From the NCBI GenBank assembly GCA_017795085.1, contig CP051246.1, positions 2,420,514-2,484,513 of the forward strand: a stretch of DNA of 64,000 bases, in the 5' to 3' direction. A program made the position numbers and the translations under genes. This document shows positions 26,681-36,873 of the stretch, in pieces. Every line of letters starts with the position of its first letter. The stretch's first letter is position 1. The notes under the pieces were generated by a model, which was not told where the DNA came from, searched no databases, and saw nothing but the letters and a program-made list of their open reading frames with translations. This stretch comes from Salegentibacter sp. GTDB lineage: Bacteria > Bacteroidota > Bacteroidia > Flavobacteriales > Flavobacteriaceae.

Positions 26681-26695
26681 AAAAAAGTGGTTTCA

Positions 26696-26708
26696 CTCGA
26701 TAATCGAG
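26696..26708. promoter_or_regulatory. candidate operator in the DUF1680 leader
   Basis: CTCGATAATCGAG is a perfect 13-bp palindrome (6-bp arms, one central base), 16 bp upstream of the DUF1680 start codon. It could bind the divergent Nudix-like regulator. Confidence 0.35.
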
Positions 26709-26739
26709 ATTTACATGCTCAGGCTTGCCTCGAAGTAGC

Positions 26740-26757
26740 TTACCTTGTTAAGTGTAA
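26740..26757. promoter_or_regulatory. candidate operator near the predicted transcription start
   Basis: An 18-bp imperfect palindrome with ends TTAC...GTAA lies just downstream of the minus-strand -7 motif at 26770, where a repressor would block initiation. Symmetry is partial. Confidence 0.25.
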
Positions 26758-26769
26758 TAAAAACATTTC

Positions 26770-26777
26770 AAATATAA
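26770..26777 (-). promoter_or_regulatory. -7 promoter element of the arabinofuranosidase operon
   Basis: Minus strand reads TATATTTG, an exact TAnnTTTG match, about 90 nt upstream of the DUF1680 start codon, leaving a long leader that contains the palindromes. Confidence 0.5.
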
Positions 26778-26921
26778 ATATTTATTTTGAGCTTTTTGTT
26801 AAGACAGAAAATGAATTTGCACAATCTTAATGAAATGTAAAATAGATGATTAATTTTTAAGTTGTGCAGGGAATTAACAGAAGAATTTATAAATTGCCCC
26901 AATTATAGAGGATTAAGCATT

Positions 26922-27611
26922 ATGGTTTATAAATATGATTTGGAAGACAAAGTCTTATTAGCGGTTGACTGTATTATCTTTGGATTTGACGAAGAAGATC
27001 TGAAAATTTTATTGATAAAAAGAGATTTTGAACCCCAAAAGGGAAACTGGTCATTAATGGGTGGCTTTTTACAAAAAAAGGAAAATTTAGACCAGGCTGC
27101 CAATAGAATATTATACCATCTTACCGGAATAAATGATATATACCTTGAACAACTCTACACCTTTAGTGAGGTAGACAGGGATCCTGCCGAGCGTACTATC
27201 TCAACGGCGTATTATGCACTTATTAATGCTAAAGATCACGAAAATGTGCTTTCTTCTGATTTTTCTGCCAAATGGTTTAGCATTTCTGATTTTCCGGATT
27301 TAATATTTGACCATCCAGAAATGATTGAGAAAGCTATGAAGCGATTAAGACGTCGTGTTTCTACCAAACCAATTGGCTTTGAATTATTACCTGAAAAGTT
27401 CACCATGCGACAACTGCAAAAATTATATGAAGCTATTTTAGGAACACCATTAGATAAACGCAACTTTATTAATAAAATAAACAGCTTAGATATTTTAGTG
27501 AAGTTAGATGAAAAAGATATGAGTTCATCAAGAAAAGGTTCTTATTTATATAAATTCGATACCGAAAAATATCAGCAAAAAATATCAGAAGGATTTTCGT
27601 TTAAGTTATGA
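26922..27611 (+). CDS. Nudix-like transcriptional regulator (NrtR/AraR type), catalytically dead
   Basis: A 229-residue protein: Nudix fold (about 10-145) followed by a C-terminal winged-helix domain (about 155-229; FTMRQLQKLYEAILGTPLDKRNF). The Nudix box keeps Gly, the first Glu, Arg and Gly (G48, E54, R62, G69), but the REUxEE glutamates are replaced: E63 by Ile and the EE pair by H66-L67. It should bind a ligand without hydrolysis. Related Bacteroides regulators sense L-arabinose. It is divergent from the two arabinofuranosidase genes, so it is the likely regulator of that operon. ATG 26922 is preferred over a TTG at 26862. Confidence 0.85.
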   Translation: MVYKYDLEDKVLLAVDCIIFGFDEEDLKILLIKRDFEPQKGNWSLMGGFLQKKENLDQAANRILYHLTGINDIYLEQLYTFSEVDRDPAERTISTAYYALINAKDHENVLSSDFSAKWFSISDFPDLIFDHPEMIEKAMKRLRRRVSTKPIGFELLPEKFTMRQLQKLYEAILGTPLDKRNFINKINSLDILVKLDEKDMSSSRKGSYLYKFDTEKYQQKISEGFSFKL

Positions 27612-27687
27612 TGTTTCTTCTTTTTACAAGCAGTTTGGGTAATGATTATTGATTTGTATGAGACATTTAATTTAATTGATTAAGTTT

Positions 27688-30600
27688 TTAATCTTTAGAC
27701 TTAAATTCTCTGGGGGTTTTTCCAAATTTTTCTTTAAATACTTTCCTAAAGTACTTTAAGTTATTAAAACCAACCTCATAGGATGCTTGGGAAACTGAGA
27801 AATTTTTATCCTCAATAAGTTCTGCTGCTCTCTCCATTTTCAGATTTCTGATATATTCATTTATACTTAAACCGGTAATTGCTTTAAGTTTTCTGTATAA
27901 AGAAGTTCTACTCATTCCGATGTCCTGAGAAATCAAATCAACATTATCTGTACCCTGACCTATATTCTTCAACACAATCAGATCAAGTTCCGAAAGAAAG
28001 TCTTTTTCCTTATTTAATAATACAGAAACTCTTTCTTCCTTTTCAGATATTTTACCGGTTCCAACTTTAAAATGATGTTGTAATCGCTTTCTGGTATCCA
28101 GCAAATTCTTAACCCTGGTTTTTAGCAGCTTAGAATTAAAAGGTTTTATAACATAATCATCTGCACCTTGCTCATATCCCAGGTTAATACTTTCTACGTT
28201 CCCCTTAGCGGTAAGAAGAATTATTGGAATATGACTTGTAGAATGCTGCTTCTTTAATTCATAACATACATCAATCCCATTCTTTTCTGGCATCATAACA
28301 TCTGAAATTATAAGATCTGGCACATACTTAGAAGCTTTTATAATCCCTTCCCTGCCATTTCTTGAATGCAAAACATCATAATTTTCCTTAAAAATACTAC
28401 TAAGAAAATTTAAGATTTCATCGTTATCATCAATAATAAGAATAAGCTGCCTATCCTCAGCTGAGGTAAGGTTAGCTATTTGCTTACGGGATTTAGTGCC
28501 ATCAAAAAAAACAGATTGCTTTGCCACAAGCTCTTTTTCCTCCTTATCCAGTTGATTAGTACTTTCCTTACTTTCGACTCCAGGAACCGTGAGAGTAAAA
28601 ATTGTTTTCTTTCCGGGTGAACTTTCGGCTTTCATACTTCCTCCATGTAATTCTGCAAAACGTTGGGATAAAGCCAATCCAATCCCAGTCCCTTTTTCAC
28701 GAATATTAGAATTGGAGCGATAATACCAGTCGAAAATATGGGATAATTCATCTGCACTAATCCCTGTTCCTGTATCACTTACAGTAATTTTAAATTCGTC
28801 ATTCTTACAGATCAATGCAATCTTTACTTCTCCATCATTTTTACAATATTTTATTGCATTCGAAAGTAAATTATTAACTATAACTTCAAGTTTTTCCAGG
28901 TCTATATGGTATATTTTTTTTTCTGCCGGCAGGGAATACTCCAACGCTATTTTTTTTTCTTTCGCAAGAGGAAGGTAATTTTCTATCCATTTCTTGAGAT
29001 TACCAGAGAGATCATGTTTCCTCTTGTTCAATTGACTCAAACCTTCTTCAGCTTTTCTAAATTCTAACAACTTATTGATTGAATAATGCAGCTTTCTGGC
29101 ATTTCTCTGAATAAACAAGAGATCATTTCTTATTTTTTTATTCTGCATTTCAGCTAAAAGATTTTCAACCGGAGCCAGAATCAAAGTAAGGGGTGTTTTA
29201 AGCTCGTGAGAGAAAGCTGTGAAAAATCGAAAACGTTCCTCGTTCAATTTCTGCTCAAGCTGGCGTTCCCTCTTTTCAAATACAAGTGAATTTTTAAGAT
29301 GTACCCGTTCAGAATAATATCTAAAACTTATCCAGATTAGGATTCCAGCAACAATGATATATAACAAATAAGCAGGTAATGTTTTCCAAAAGGGAGGAAC
29401 TATGACAATTTTAAGTTCCCTATAATTCTTAGTATCCAAACCAGAATTCGTTCTCACCTTGAGCATATATTCTCCTGGAGGGACACTGGTAAAATTGGCT
29501 ATACCTGCTTTTTGTTCTTCAATCCAATATTCATTATGATTTTCAAGTTTGTAAGAATATGTCAAATTGTGAGCTTCCGGATATTTTAAGGCTGCAAATT
29601 CAACCGAAAATGAATTCTGATTATGTTTTAATTTAATTTCGTCCTGATAGAGAATTGTTTGCCTTAGAATAGGATTCTTTTCTCCCGCCTCTACTCTAAC
29701 AGTTTCATTGAGAACTTTTATCCCGTGAAATAATAAAGGATATTCCAGCTCTACTCTTTTGAAATGATCTGGATCTAAAATATTTAAACCATTATTACCA
29801 CCAAAATAAAGGTTTCCAGAAGAATTTTTCAATGCTGAACCTATATTAAATTCCCCAGACTGAATGTTATCTAATGAAGAAACATCCAATATTTCATTTG
29901 TCTTAATATTATAACGATTTATCCCATTATAGGTTCCCATCCATACATTACTCTCATCTTCCCATATAAGACTATTAACAGTATTATTACTTAAACCGTC
30001 CTCTTCGGTAAAATTTAATCCATCACCAGTTTTCGGGTTAAAGCGGAGTAAACCTCCAAATCTCGTCCCGGCAAGCACTTCTCCGTCCTCCAGCAGTAAT
30101 ACCGAAAATATAATATCGCTATTAAACCCTCTGGTGTTATCTTTATTATAGCTTTTAAAAACGTCTTTAACTGGATCATATTTAATTAATCCCGATCCAA
30201 AAGTAGCAAGCCATAGAACCCCTCTCTTCTTATCTTCTACTATAGAACGTATATCAATTTTTCCTAACGACTCAATATAATTAAACTCGTCTTCCCCTTC
30301 GAGGTATTTGTATAACCCACCACGATTTGTCCCCACCCAAATCGATTCATTATTCGCTTCGTAAACTACCCGCACATCACTTCCGTTAGATACAGATCCC
30401 TGAAGATAATGTTTGGAGTTTCCCATTTTTTTATCTAATCTATTTAAACCTCCCTGATAAGTTCCAACCCAAACACGCTCTTTACTATCTTCAAGAATTG
30501 ATAGAATATAATTATTACTTAAGCTACTGTTATCCCTTTTGTTATGATTATAATTAACTATATTGCCTGTTTGTGGATCGTACAGATCAAGTCCACCACC

Positions 30601-31773
30601 ATCGGTACCTATCCAGACTTTATTATCACCACTTTTTGCCAGAGCACCTATCCTATCATGACTTATTGATTCCTTATCTGTGCTATGCGTTTTAAGTCTT
30701 ACGGGGTCTCCAAGTGGATTGACATAATTTATTCCAGTTGGTGTACCAATCCACATATTATTATCCCTGTCCCTGGTGATAACAGAAACTGTTCTGTTAT
30801 AAACACTACTTCCATCACCTTTTGGTAAATATCTCCAAATATTAACATTAGAGTTTTTATCAAACAAAGAAGATTTCTCAAGTATATTAAGTCCTCCATT
30901 CCTGGTACCAATCCACATATTTCCACTTTTGTCTTCTTCAAAACATAAAATATCCATATCACTTAAGCCTTGAGACCCAGATGCTGTATCAATGCGAATA
31001 GTATCATTTATTTTTGTTATAACCTGAAGACCATTTCTTGTCCCTACCCACAAATTCCCATCATTATCTTCATATAAACTATTAATAACAGCTGAATTAG
31101 ATGAATCAGTTTTGGAAAAAAAATGTGTAACTTTTCCGTCTTTAAGGTTAATTTTATTAAGGCCATCATGGTAAGTACCTATCCATAAAAGACTGTCCTG
31201 CTGCAGTTGTATTGATGAAATCTCATTTGAAGTAAGATTAATGTTCTGTGAAAAATTTTCATTAGAATATTCAAGGTTCCAGTTATTACTTGCAAATTGA
31301 ATTCCTCCCCGGTAAGTTCCAACTATGGAATTGTCATCTGGCCCCATTTCAATAGCACTCACGCTGTTATTTAATAATCCATCTTCCATATTTATGAGGT
31401 TGAAATCATCCATCTTAAAATTGTAAATGACAAGGCCTGCATCGGTAGCTATCACCAACTCATTACTATTCTTTATAGCCAATTGTTGAATATAATTATT
31501 GGCCAATCCTCTTGTAGGTGACTCAAGCTGCTCCTTAAACTGGACAAAATTATTGCCATCATACCGATTTAAACCATCTATGGTAGCAATCCAGATAAAA
31601 CCAAGGGAATCTTGTTTTATATCATTAATGAAGTTATGCGATAAACCTGAAGAAACATCTAGAAGATGAAAATGCAAACTATCTCCCAGCGATCCATCTT
31701 TTGTAAGATTCTGACCAACCAGAAAGTTCGTTTTCAAAATCAAAATAAAATAAATTAAGTATCGAATCTTCAT
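27688..31773 (-). CDS. hybrid two-component system regulator (HTCS)
   Basis: A 1361-residue one-polypeptide sensor and activator. After the signal peptide come about 14 Reg_prop beta-propeller repeats (LWIGTxxGGL-type, about 30-670), a Y_Y_Y domain (about 700-790), one membrane helix (about 797-818), a HisKA domain with phospho-His H856 in FSHELKTP, an ATPase domain (NNLLSNAIKY, DTGTGIS, GTGIGLAL), a receiver with phospho-acceptor D1158 in LIISDVMMP, and a C-terminal AraC helix-turn-helix. It senses glycan oligosaccharides in the periplasm and activates the neighbouring susC operon, from which it is divergent. Confidence 0.95.
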   Translation of the reverse strand: MKIRYLIYFILILKTNFLVGQNLTKDGSLGDSLHFHLLDVSSGLSHNFINDIKQDSLGFIWIATIDGLNRYDGNNFVQFKEQLESPTRGLANNYIQQLAIKNSNELVIATDAGLVIYNFKMDDFNLINMEDGLLNNSVSAIEMGPDDNSIVGTYRGGIQFASNNWNLEYSNENFSQNINLTSNEISSIQLQQDSLLWIGTYHDGLNKINLKDGKVTHFFSKTDSSNSAVINSLYEDNDGNLWVGTRNGLQVITKINDTIRIDTASGSQGLSDMDILCFEEDKSGNMWIGTRNGGLNILEKSSLFDKNSNVNIWRYLPKGDGSSVYNRTVSVITRDRDNNMWIGTPTGINYVNPLGDPVRLKTHSTDKESISHDRIGALAKSGDNKVWIGTDGGGLDLYDPQTGNIVNYNHNKRDNSSLSNNYILSILEDSKERVWVGTYQGGLNRLDKKMGNSKHYLQGSVSNGSDVRVVYEANNESIWVGTNRGGLYKYLEGEDEFNYIESLGKIDIRSIVEDKKRGVLWLATFGSGLIKYDPVKDVFKSYNKDNTRGFNSDIIFSVLLLEDGEVLAGTRFGGLLRFNPKTGDGLNFTEEDGLSNNTVNSLIWEDESNVWMGTYNGINRYNIKTNEILDVSSLDNIQSGEFNIGSALKNSSGNLYFGGNNGLNILDPDHFKRVELEYPLLFHGIKVLNETVRVEAGEKNPILRQTILYQDEIKLKHNQNSFSVEFAALKYPEAHNLTYSYKLENHNEYWIEEQKAGIANFTSVPPGEYMLKVRTNSGLDTKNYRELKIVIVPPFWKTLPAYLLYIIVAGILIWISFRYYSERVHLKNSLVFEKRERQLEQKLNEERFRFFTAFSHELKTPLTLILAPVENLLAEMQNKKIRNDLLFIQRNARKLHYSINKLLEFRKAEEGLSQLNKRKHDLSGNLKKWIENYLPLAKEKKIALEYSLPAEKKIYHIDLEKLEVIVNNLLSNAIKYCKNDGEVKIALICKNDEFKITVSDTGTGISADELSHIFDWYYRSNSNIREKGTGIGLALSQRFAELHGGSMKAESSPGKKTIFTLTVPGVESKESTNQLDKEEKELVAKQSVFFDGTKSRKQIANLTSAEDRQLILIIDDNDEILNFLSSIFKENYDVLHSRNGREGIIKASKYVPDLIISDVMMPEKNGIDVCYELKKQHSTSHIPIILLTAKGNVESINLGYEQGADDYVIKPFNSKLLKTRVKNLLDTRKRLQHHFKVGTGKISEKEERVSVLLNKEKDFLSELDLIVLKNIGQGTDNVDLISQDIGMSRTSLYRKLKAITGLSINEYIRNLKMERAAELIEDKNFSVSQASYEVGFNNLKYFRKVFKEKFGKTPREFKSKD

Positions 31774-31894
31774 TATTAGATTTAAAAAATTACATAAAAG
31801 TAAAGAATATACGACCTAATTAAAGGAATAATCAGAAATGAACGATTTACCCCCCATTATTTGACATTTAACCCCCTTATATTTCATTCGCAAA

Positions 31895-31939
31895 TTACGA
31901 AAATTGTCTCTCGAATTTCAAGAAACCTATTTTACGAAA
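31895..31939 (+). promoter_or_regulatory. candidate HTCS binding site: direct repeats before susC
   Basis: TTACGAAA occurs at 31895-31902 and 31932-31939, 37 bp apart, in the 228-bp intergenic region. AraC-type domains often bind direct repeats. The placement is suggestive; the motif is short and could be chance in AT-rich DNA. Confidence 0.25.
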
Positions 31940-32001
31940 TCGTTTTTCTGAAATCTATTTGGGTTTTGTTGAATAATCTAACTAATTAAAAGCTAAAGAG
32001 T

Positions 32002-35000
32002 ATGTCAAAAATTTTTCTTAAATCGGAAAAACATCAGAAATATCTTTCTATGTTTTTCTTACTGTTTACTACATTTCTTTTTGCTCAGCAACAGGAAATT
32101 ACTGGCGTAGTATCTGATGACACGGGACTTCCCCTACCTGGAGTAACCGTCCAGGAAAAAAACACAAACAATGGAGTCGTTACAGATTTTGATGGAAATT
32201 ACGAAATTGAAGTATCGGGACCTGATGCTGTATTAGTAGTTTCTTACATGGGTTTTAAGACCGAAGAAATTGAAGTAGGAAATCAAACATCGATAGACTT
32301 TAATCTTGAAGAAGATTTAGGCCAACTTGACGAAGTCGTGGTGGTTGGATATGGTAATAAAAAAAGAGCTACGCTTACTGGTTCTGTTTCCGAAGTAGAA
32401 TCCGAAGAACTTGAAAGAAGTCCTCAACCAAACCTATCCAATTCTATTTCAGGTCGTGTACCAGGTGTTATAGCTAATAATAGAAGTGGAGAGCCTGGCT
32501 ATGATGACTCCGATATTTCTATCAGGGGCTTAGCAACAACTGGTAACAACGATGTCCTTGTAGTGGTTGATGGTGTTCCAGGACAAATTGGAGGGCTTTC
32601 GCGATTATCTCCTGAAGATATTGAAAGTTTCACTGTCCTAAAGGATGCATCTGCAGCCATTTACGGTAGCCGTGCAGCTAATGGTGTAATTTTGATTACT
32701 ACTAAGAAAGGTAAAAATGCTGCACCGCAAATATCTTATAAAGTTGATGTAGGTTTTGCTTCACCAACAAGACTGCCTGACTTGGCGGATGCACCTACTT
32801 ATGCACAAATACGTAATGAAATTGCATACTATAATAATCCCTCAGATGGGTCAAATCAAATCTATTCTAATGATGAAATAAATTTATTTAGAAACGGCAG
32901 CGATCCAATTAACTATCCAGACACTAATTGGCCTGAAAAAGGACTTCAAAATACTTCCATTCAAACACAGCAAAATCTAAATGTACGTGGTGGTGGAGAA
33001 AATGCTAGATACTTTATTTCTCTGGGCAAAATTAGCCAGGACGGTATCTATAAGAATGGCGCAAACAAATATGATCAATATAGTGTTAGAGCGAATTTAG
33101 ATGTTGATATAACCGACAGATTAGAAGTGGGATTATCGCTTAATGGACGAAAAGAAGACAGGCAATTCCCTACCACAGGTGCTGGAGATATCTTCCGCTC
33201 CCTGTATAGGGCCTACCCAACAAGTCCTGCTACTTTCCCAAATGGCTTTCCTTCTACTGGTATTGAATTAAGTAATCCCTTAATGCAAGCCACAGACGCC
33301 GGAGGAATTAACTCTAATCCCAAATACGTATTCAATGGTATTTTAAGAGGAAGCTACGATTTTGCATTTTTAGATGGATTATCAGTAGATGGTTTTTATT
33401 CTGTGGATGAAAGTTCTAACCGAACCAGAAATTTTGTAACTCCGTATACCCTTTACGAATATCGAAATGAAGAATATTTTCCAAGGGTTGTGGGAGGAGG
33501 TCCTGACCAGGAAGCTGCTTTGTACGAAGAACACTTTAATGAATCTAAAACTGTAGCGAATATTAAACTTAACTACGCTCAACGTTTTGGAGCACATAAC
33601 ATTGATGCTTTTATAGGTTATGAACAAAGTGAGAATAAATCTCACACTATGGGAGCTTCCAGAATTCATTTTCCAACCACTGAGACTCCTGAATTATCTC
33701 AAGGTGGTGCCGCGGCAGCAGATTATGACAACTACGGTAGCAGCTATAATTTTACGCGATTAAGCTATTTAAGTAGATTGGCATATGACTTTGATGAAAA
33801 ATATTTAGCTGAATTACAAATGCGAGTAGACGGCTCTTCCATTTTTCCTGAAGGAAACAGGTATGGATTTTTCCCTTCTGCTTCGGCAGGTTACCGGATT
33901 TCAGAAGAGTCCTGGTTTAAAGACGGTGTACCCTTTTTCAATGATTTAAAATTTCGTGCATCATATGGTAAACTCGGAAATGATAATGTGGGACAATTCC
34001 AATATTTTAACAACTACACTTTTAACAACCGTTATGTAATTGGAAATGAAGTTACCACCGGGATAGACCTTACTCGTTTGGCAAACCCAAATATTACTTG
34101 GGAAGAAGCCATTAAAACTGATATTGCAATAGATGCCCGATGGTTAGATAATTTCACCACAGAGTTAATTTATTTTCAACAAGATCGTTCTAACATCTTA
34201 ACCACAAGAAATGCTTCAGTACCGGCAGTTACCGGAATAGTTAATCCTTTTGATACTGATGATAATGATCCTCTGGTGCCTTCTGAAAATATAGGCTCTG
34301 TAAAAAGTCATGGTATTGAAGGAGTTTTAGGTTATGATTACACTGGCGAAGAGCTCAATTTTGGAATCACCGGAAACATAACGTATGCGAAGAATGAAGT
34401 AGTTTTTATGGATGAAGCCCCCGGCTTACCAGAATACCAGCAGCAAACGGGAAGGCCAATGAATACTTACTTACTTTATAAGACTACCGGAATTTTTCAG
34501 TCTGAGGAAGAAATTAATGAAACCCCAAGCGTTCCAGGAGCACGCCCCGGAGACCTTATCTACGAAGATATAAACGGAGACGGGGAAATTGATGCAGACG
34601 ATAGATACAGAACCGATTATGGAAATATGCCACAGATAACTTTTGGCTTAAATTTAAATGCCAGTTGGAAGAATTTTGATTTTTCAGCACTATTTTCAGG
34701 TCAAACCAACGTAAGACAATACGTTCTACCTGAATCGGGCACAGTTGGTAATTATTATAGCAGTTGGGCCGACAATCGTTGGAGCCCAGATACTCCAGAT
34801 GGCACTTATCCCCGCGTTAGTGAAAGAGCTTCTTCGGCAGTAAGTGGAGGTTTATTCCGTAATGACTTTTGGTTGGATGACGCATCTTTTATTAGGTTAA
34901 AGAATATTCAGATCGGATATTCCCTTCCCTCTTCTATACTTGACAGACTATCTGTTTCAAATGCAAGAATATATGCCAGCGGATTTAATGTATTTACCAT

Positions 35001-35100
35001 CACTGAAGTAGAAGATTACGATCCAGAAGGAGCGAGTGAAAGTGGACAATTTTATCCACAACAAAGAATAATTAATTTAGGTTTAAACATCCAGATTTAA
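32002..35100 (+). CDS. SusC/RagA-family TonB-linked outer-membrane transporter
   Basis: A 1032-residue importer of oligosaccharides. It has a signal peptide ending near FLFAQQQ, a CarboxypepD_reg-like domain (about 32-115), the SusC signature LDEVVVVGYGNKKRATLTGSVS, a plug (about 125-240, with VLKDASAAIYGSRAANGVILITTKKG), and a 22-strand barrel to the C-terminus. It forms the pedal-bin complex with the SusD protein encoded 10 bp downstream. The substrate, by context, is arabinogalactan oligosaccharide. Confidence 0.95.
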   Translation: MSKIFLKSEKHQKYLSMFFLLFTTFLFAQQQEITGVVSDDTGLPLPGVTVQEKNTNNGVVTDFDGNYEIEVSGPDAVLVVSYMGFKTEEIEVGNQTSIDFNLEEDLGQLDEVVVVGYGNKKRATLTGSVSEVESEELERSPQPNLSNSISGRVPGVIANNRSGEPGYDDSDISIRGLATTGNNDVLVVVDGVPGQIGGLSRLSPEDIESFTVLKDASAAIYGSRAANGVILITTKKGKNAAPQISYKVDVGFASPTRLPDLADAPTYAQIRNEIAYYNNPSDGSNQIYSNDEINLFRNGSDPINYPDTNWPEKGLQNTSIQTQQNLNVRGGGENARYFISLGKISQDGIYKNGANKYDQYSVRANLDVDITDRLEVGLSLNGRKEDRQFPTTGAGDIFRSLYRAYPTSPATFPNGFPSTGIELSNPLMQATDAGGINSNPKYVFNGILRGSYDFAFLDGLSVDGFYSVDESSNRTRNFVTPYTLYEYRNEEYFPRVVGGGPDQEAALYEEHFNESKTVANIKLNYAQRFGAHNIDAFIGYEQSENKSHTMGASRIHFPTTETPELSQGGAAAADYDNYGSSYNFTRLSYLSRLAYDFDEKYLAELQMRVDGSSIFPEGNRYGFFPSASAGYRISEESWFKDGVPFFNDLKFRASYGKLGNDNVGQFQYFNNYTFNNRYVIGNEVTTGIDLTRLANPNITWEEAIKTDIAIDARWLDNFTTELIYFQQDRSNILTTRNASVPAVTGIVNPFDTDDNDPLVPSENIGSVKSHGIEGVLGYDYTGEELNFGITGNITYAKNEVVFMDEAPGLPEYQQQTGRPMNTYLLYKTTGIFQSEEEINETPSVPGARPGDLIYEDINGDGEIDADDRYRTDYGNMPQITFGLNLNASWKNFDFSALFSGQTNVRQYVLPESGTVGNYYSSWADNRWSPDTPDGTYPRVSERASSAVSGGLFRNDFWLDDASFIRLKNIQIGYSLPSSILDRLSVSNARIYASGFNVFTITEVEDYDPEGASESGQFYPQQRIINLGLNIQI

Positions 35101-35110
35101 ATTAGAAATC

Positions 35111-36820
35111 ATGAGAAAAACAATAAACAATCAAAATCGATTAAGGACTAAGCTTGGAATATTAATCCTGGCTGTGACCTTAGTAGGTTGTGAAAAAGAC
35201 TTTTTAGAAGTTAATCCTACAGACAGAGTTTCAGAAGTAGCTATTTTACAAGATTCAACATTATTTGAAGCCTATGTAATAAATCGGTATCTGGGAGTTA
35301 GGCTTGGCAATAAAGAAGGAGATGGTTCAGTACCAGGTTTTGGGAGAGGATTTGAATATGCAATGATGGGAACACTTACCGATGAAGCTATTTACAATAA
35401 CGATGATAACACTTGGGTAATTCAACAAGGACAACTCTCTCCAGAAAACACTGGCATTCTGGGAACTTTTTGGGGGCGAAGCTACCGAAGCATACGTGAG
35501 GTGAATTATGCCCTTCAAAATATAGAGGAAGTGGAAATGAGTAAAAGTTCCAAAGAAAGACTCACGGCTGAGTTAAAATTTATCCGAGCATTTCGTTATC
35601 ATGATTTAATAAGAAATTATGGAGAAGTAGTTCTAATGGGCGATCGAATTTCTGAGTTAGGTGATGATTTTTCTGATCCTGAATTATTTGAAAAAAGCTC
35701 TATCGAGGAAAGTCTGGAATACGTTATAGACGAATTAAATGATGCCGCAGCAGGACTTCCTTTAAACAATAGCGGTGAATGGGAAGAAGGCCGTGCAACA
35801 CAAGGGGCTGCATTGGCTCTAAAATCACGTTTATTGCTATATGCAGCAAGCCCATTATATAACAACGACAATTCTGACTCTCAAAAATGGCAAAGAGCAG
35901 CTGATGCAGCGCAGGATGTTATGGACCTTGGTAACTACAGCCTTTACCAGGACGGTTACGCAAATCTTTTCCTTACTGAAGGAAGTAATTCTGAAATAAT
36001 TTTTGCCCGGTATTATAATATTAATGAAAGACATACTGCATTAGAAATTGCCAATGGCCCGAACGGTTATGGTGGCTGGGGCGGTCAGGTACCATTACAA
36101 AACCTGGTAGATGACTATGAAATGGCAGATGGTTCAGAATTTGATTGGGATAATCCCGAACATGCGAATGCTCCTTATGAAGACAGAGATCCCAGGTTCT
36201 ATGAAAGCATTTTATTTAATGGCGCTGACTACAGAGGTCGTGAGGTAGAGACTTTTACACCTGGAGGACTTGATAGTCAGGATGGTCCCGACAATTGGAA
36301 TACCAGTAAATCAGGATATTATTTAAGAAAGTTTATTAATGAAGACTTACCAATTCAAAATCCATGGGAGGTAGCTGGAACTCAAAACTGGATTTACTTT
36401 AGGTATGCTGAAATCTTATTAAATTATGCTGAAGCTCAAAACGAAGCCTCAGGCCCAGACGAGTCTGTTTACAATGCTGTAAATCAAATTAGAGCGAGAA
36501 ATGGAGTTGATATGCCCCCCCTTCCTTCCGGTTTATCTCAGGATGAAATGAGAGAGGCCATTCGACAGGAAAGAAGAATTGAACTCGCTTTTGAAGAACA
36601 TAGATTTTATGACGTACGCCGTTGGAAAATTGCAATGGAGACAGAAAATGAACCAGCATACGGAATAAATATTACAAAAAATGAGGACGGTAACCTCTCC
36701 TATGAAAGAAAAACTGCTTTAGAAGGAAGAAGTTTTGAAGAACAGCACTACTGGTTACCTATACCACGAGAGGAAATTCAGTCTTCTGATGACCAATTAG
36801 AACAAAATCCTCATTATTAA
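35111..36820 (+). CDS. SusD/RagB-family glycan-binding lipoprotein
   Basis: A 569-residue surface lipoprotein and lid of the SusCD importer. The lipobox is LVGC (Cys about 27) followed by EKDFLEV, typical of SusD. The helical TPR-like scaffold and the C-terminal segment (AIRQERRIELAFEEHRFYD, YWLPIPREEI) are clear family marks. A strong hairpin terminator follows immediately, so SusCD should be made in excess of the downstream enzymes. Confidence 0.95.
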   Translation: MRKTINNQNRLRTKLGILILAVTLVGCEKDFLEVNPTDRVSEVAILQDSTLFEAYVINRYLGVRLGNKEGDGSVPGFGRGFEYAMMGTLTDEAIYNNDDNTWVIQQGQLSPENTGILGTFWGRSYRSIREVNYALQNIEEVEMSKSSKERLTAELKFIRAFRYHDLIRNYGEVVLMGDRISELGDDFSDPELFEKSSIEESLEYVIDELNDAAAGLPLNNSGEWEEGRATQGAALALKSRLLLYAASPLYNNDNSDSQKWQRAADAAQDVMDLGNYSLYQDGYANLFLTEGSNSEIIFARYYNINERHTALEIANGPNGYGGWGGQVPLQNLVDDYEMADGSEFDWDNPEHANAPYEDRDPRFYESILFNGADYRGREVETFTPGGLDSQDGPDNWNTSKSGYYLRKFINEDLPIQNPWEVAGTQNWIYFRYAEILLNYAEAQNEASGPDESVYNAVNQIRARNGVDMPPLPSGLSQDEMREAIRQERRIELAFEEHRFYDVRRWKIAMETENEPAYGINITKNEDGNLSYERKTALEGRSFEEQHYWLPIPREEIQSSDDQLEQNPHY

Positions 36821-36827
36821 AATTTTC

Positions 36828-36862
36828 AAAAAGGGAAAGTTATTCACTTTCCCTTTTTTTTA
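36828..36862 (+). terminator. hairpin terminator or attenuator between susD and the GH30 gene
   Basis: A perfect 13-bp stem (36828-36840 with 36846-36858), 5-nt loop, followed by a T run. It lies inside what is otherwise one operon, so partial termination would set the importer-to-enzyme ratio. Confidence 0.85.
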
Positions 36863-36873
36863 ACTTGCTAAAA

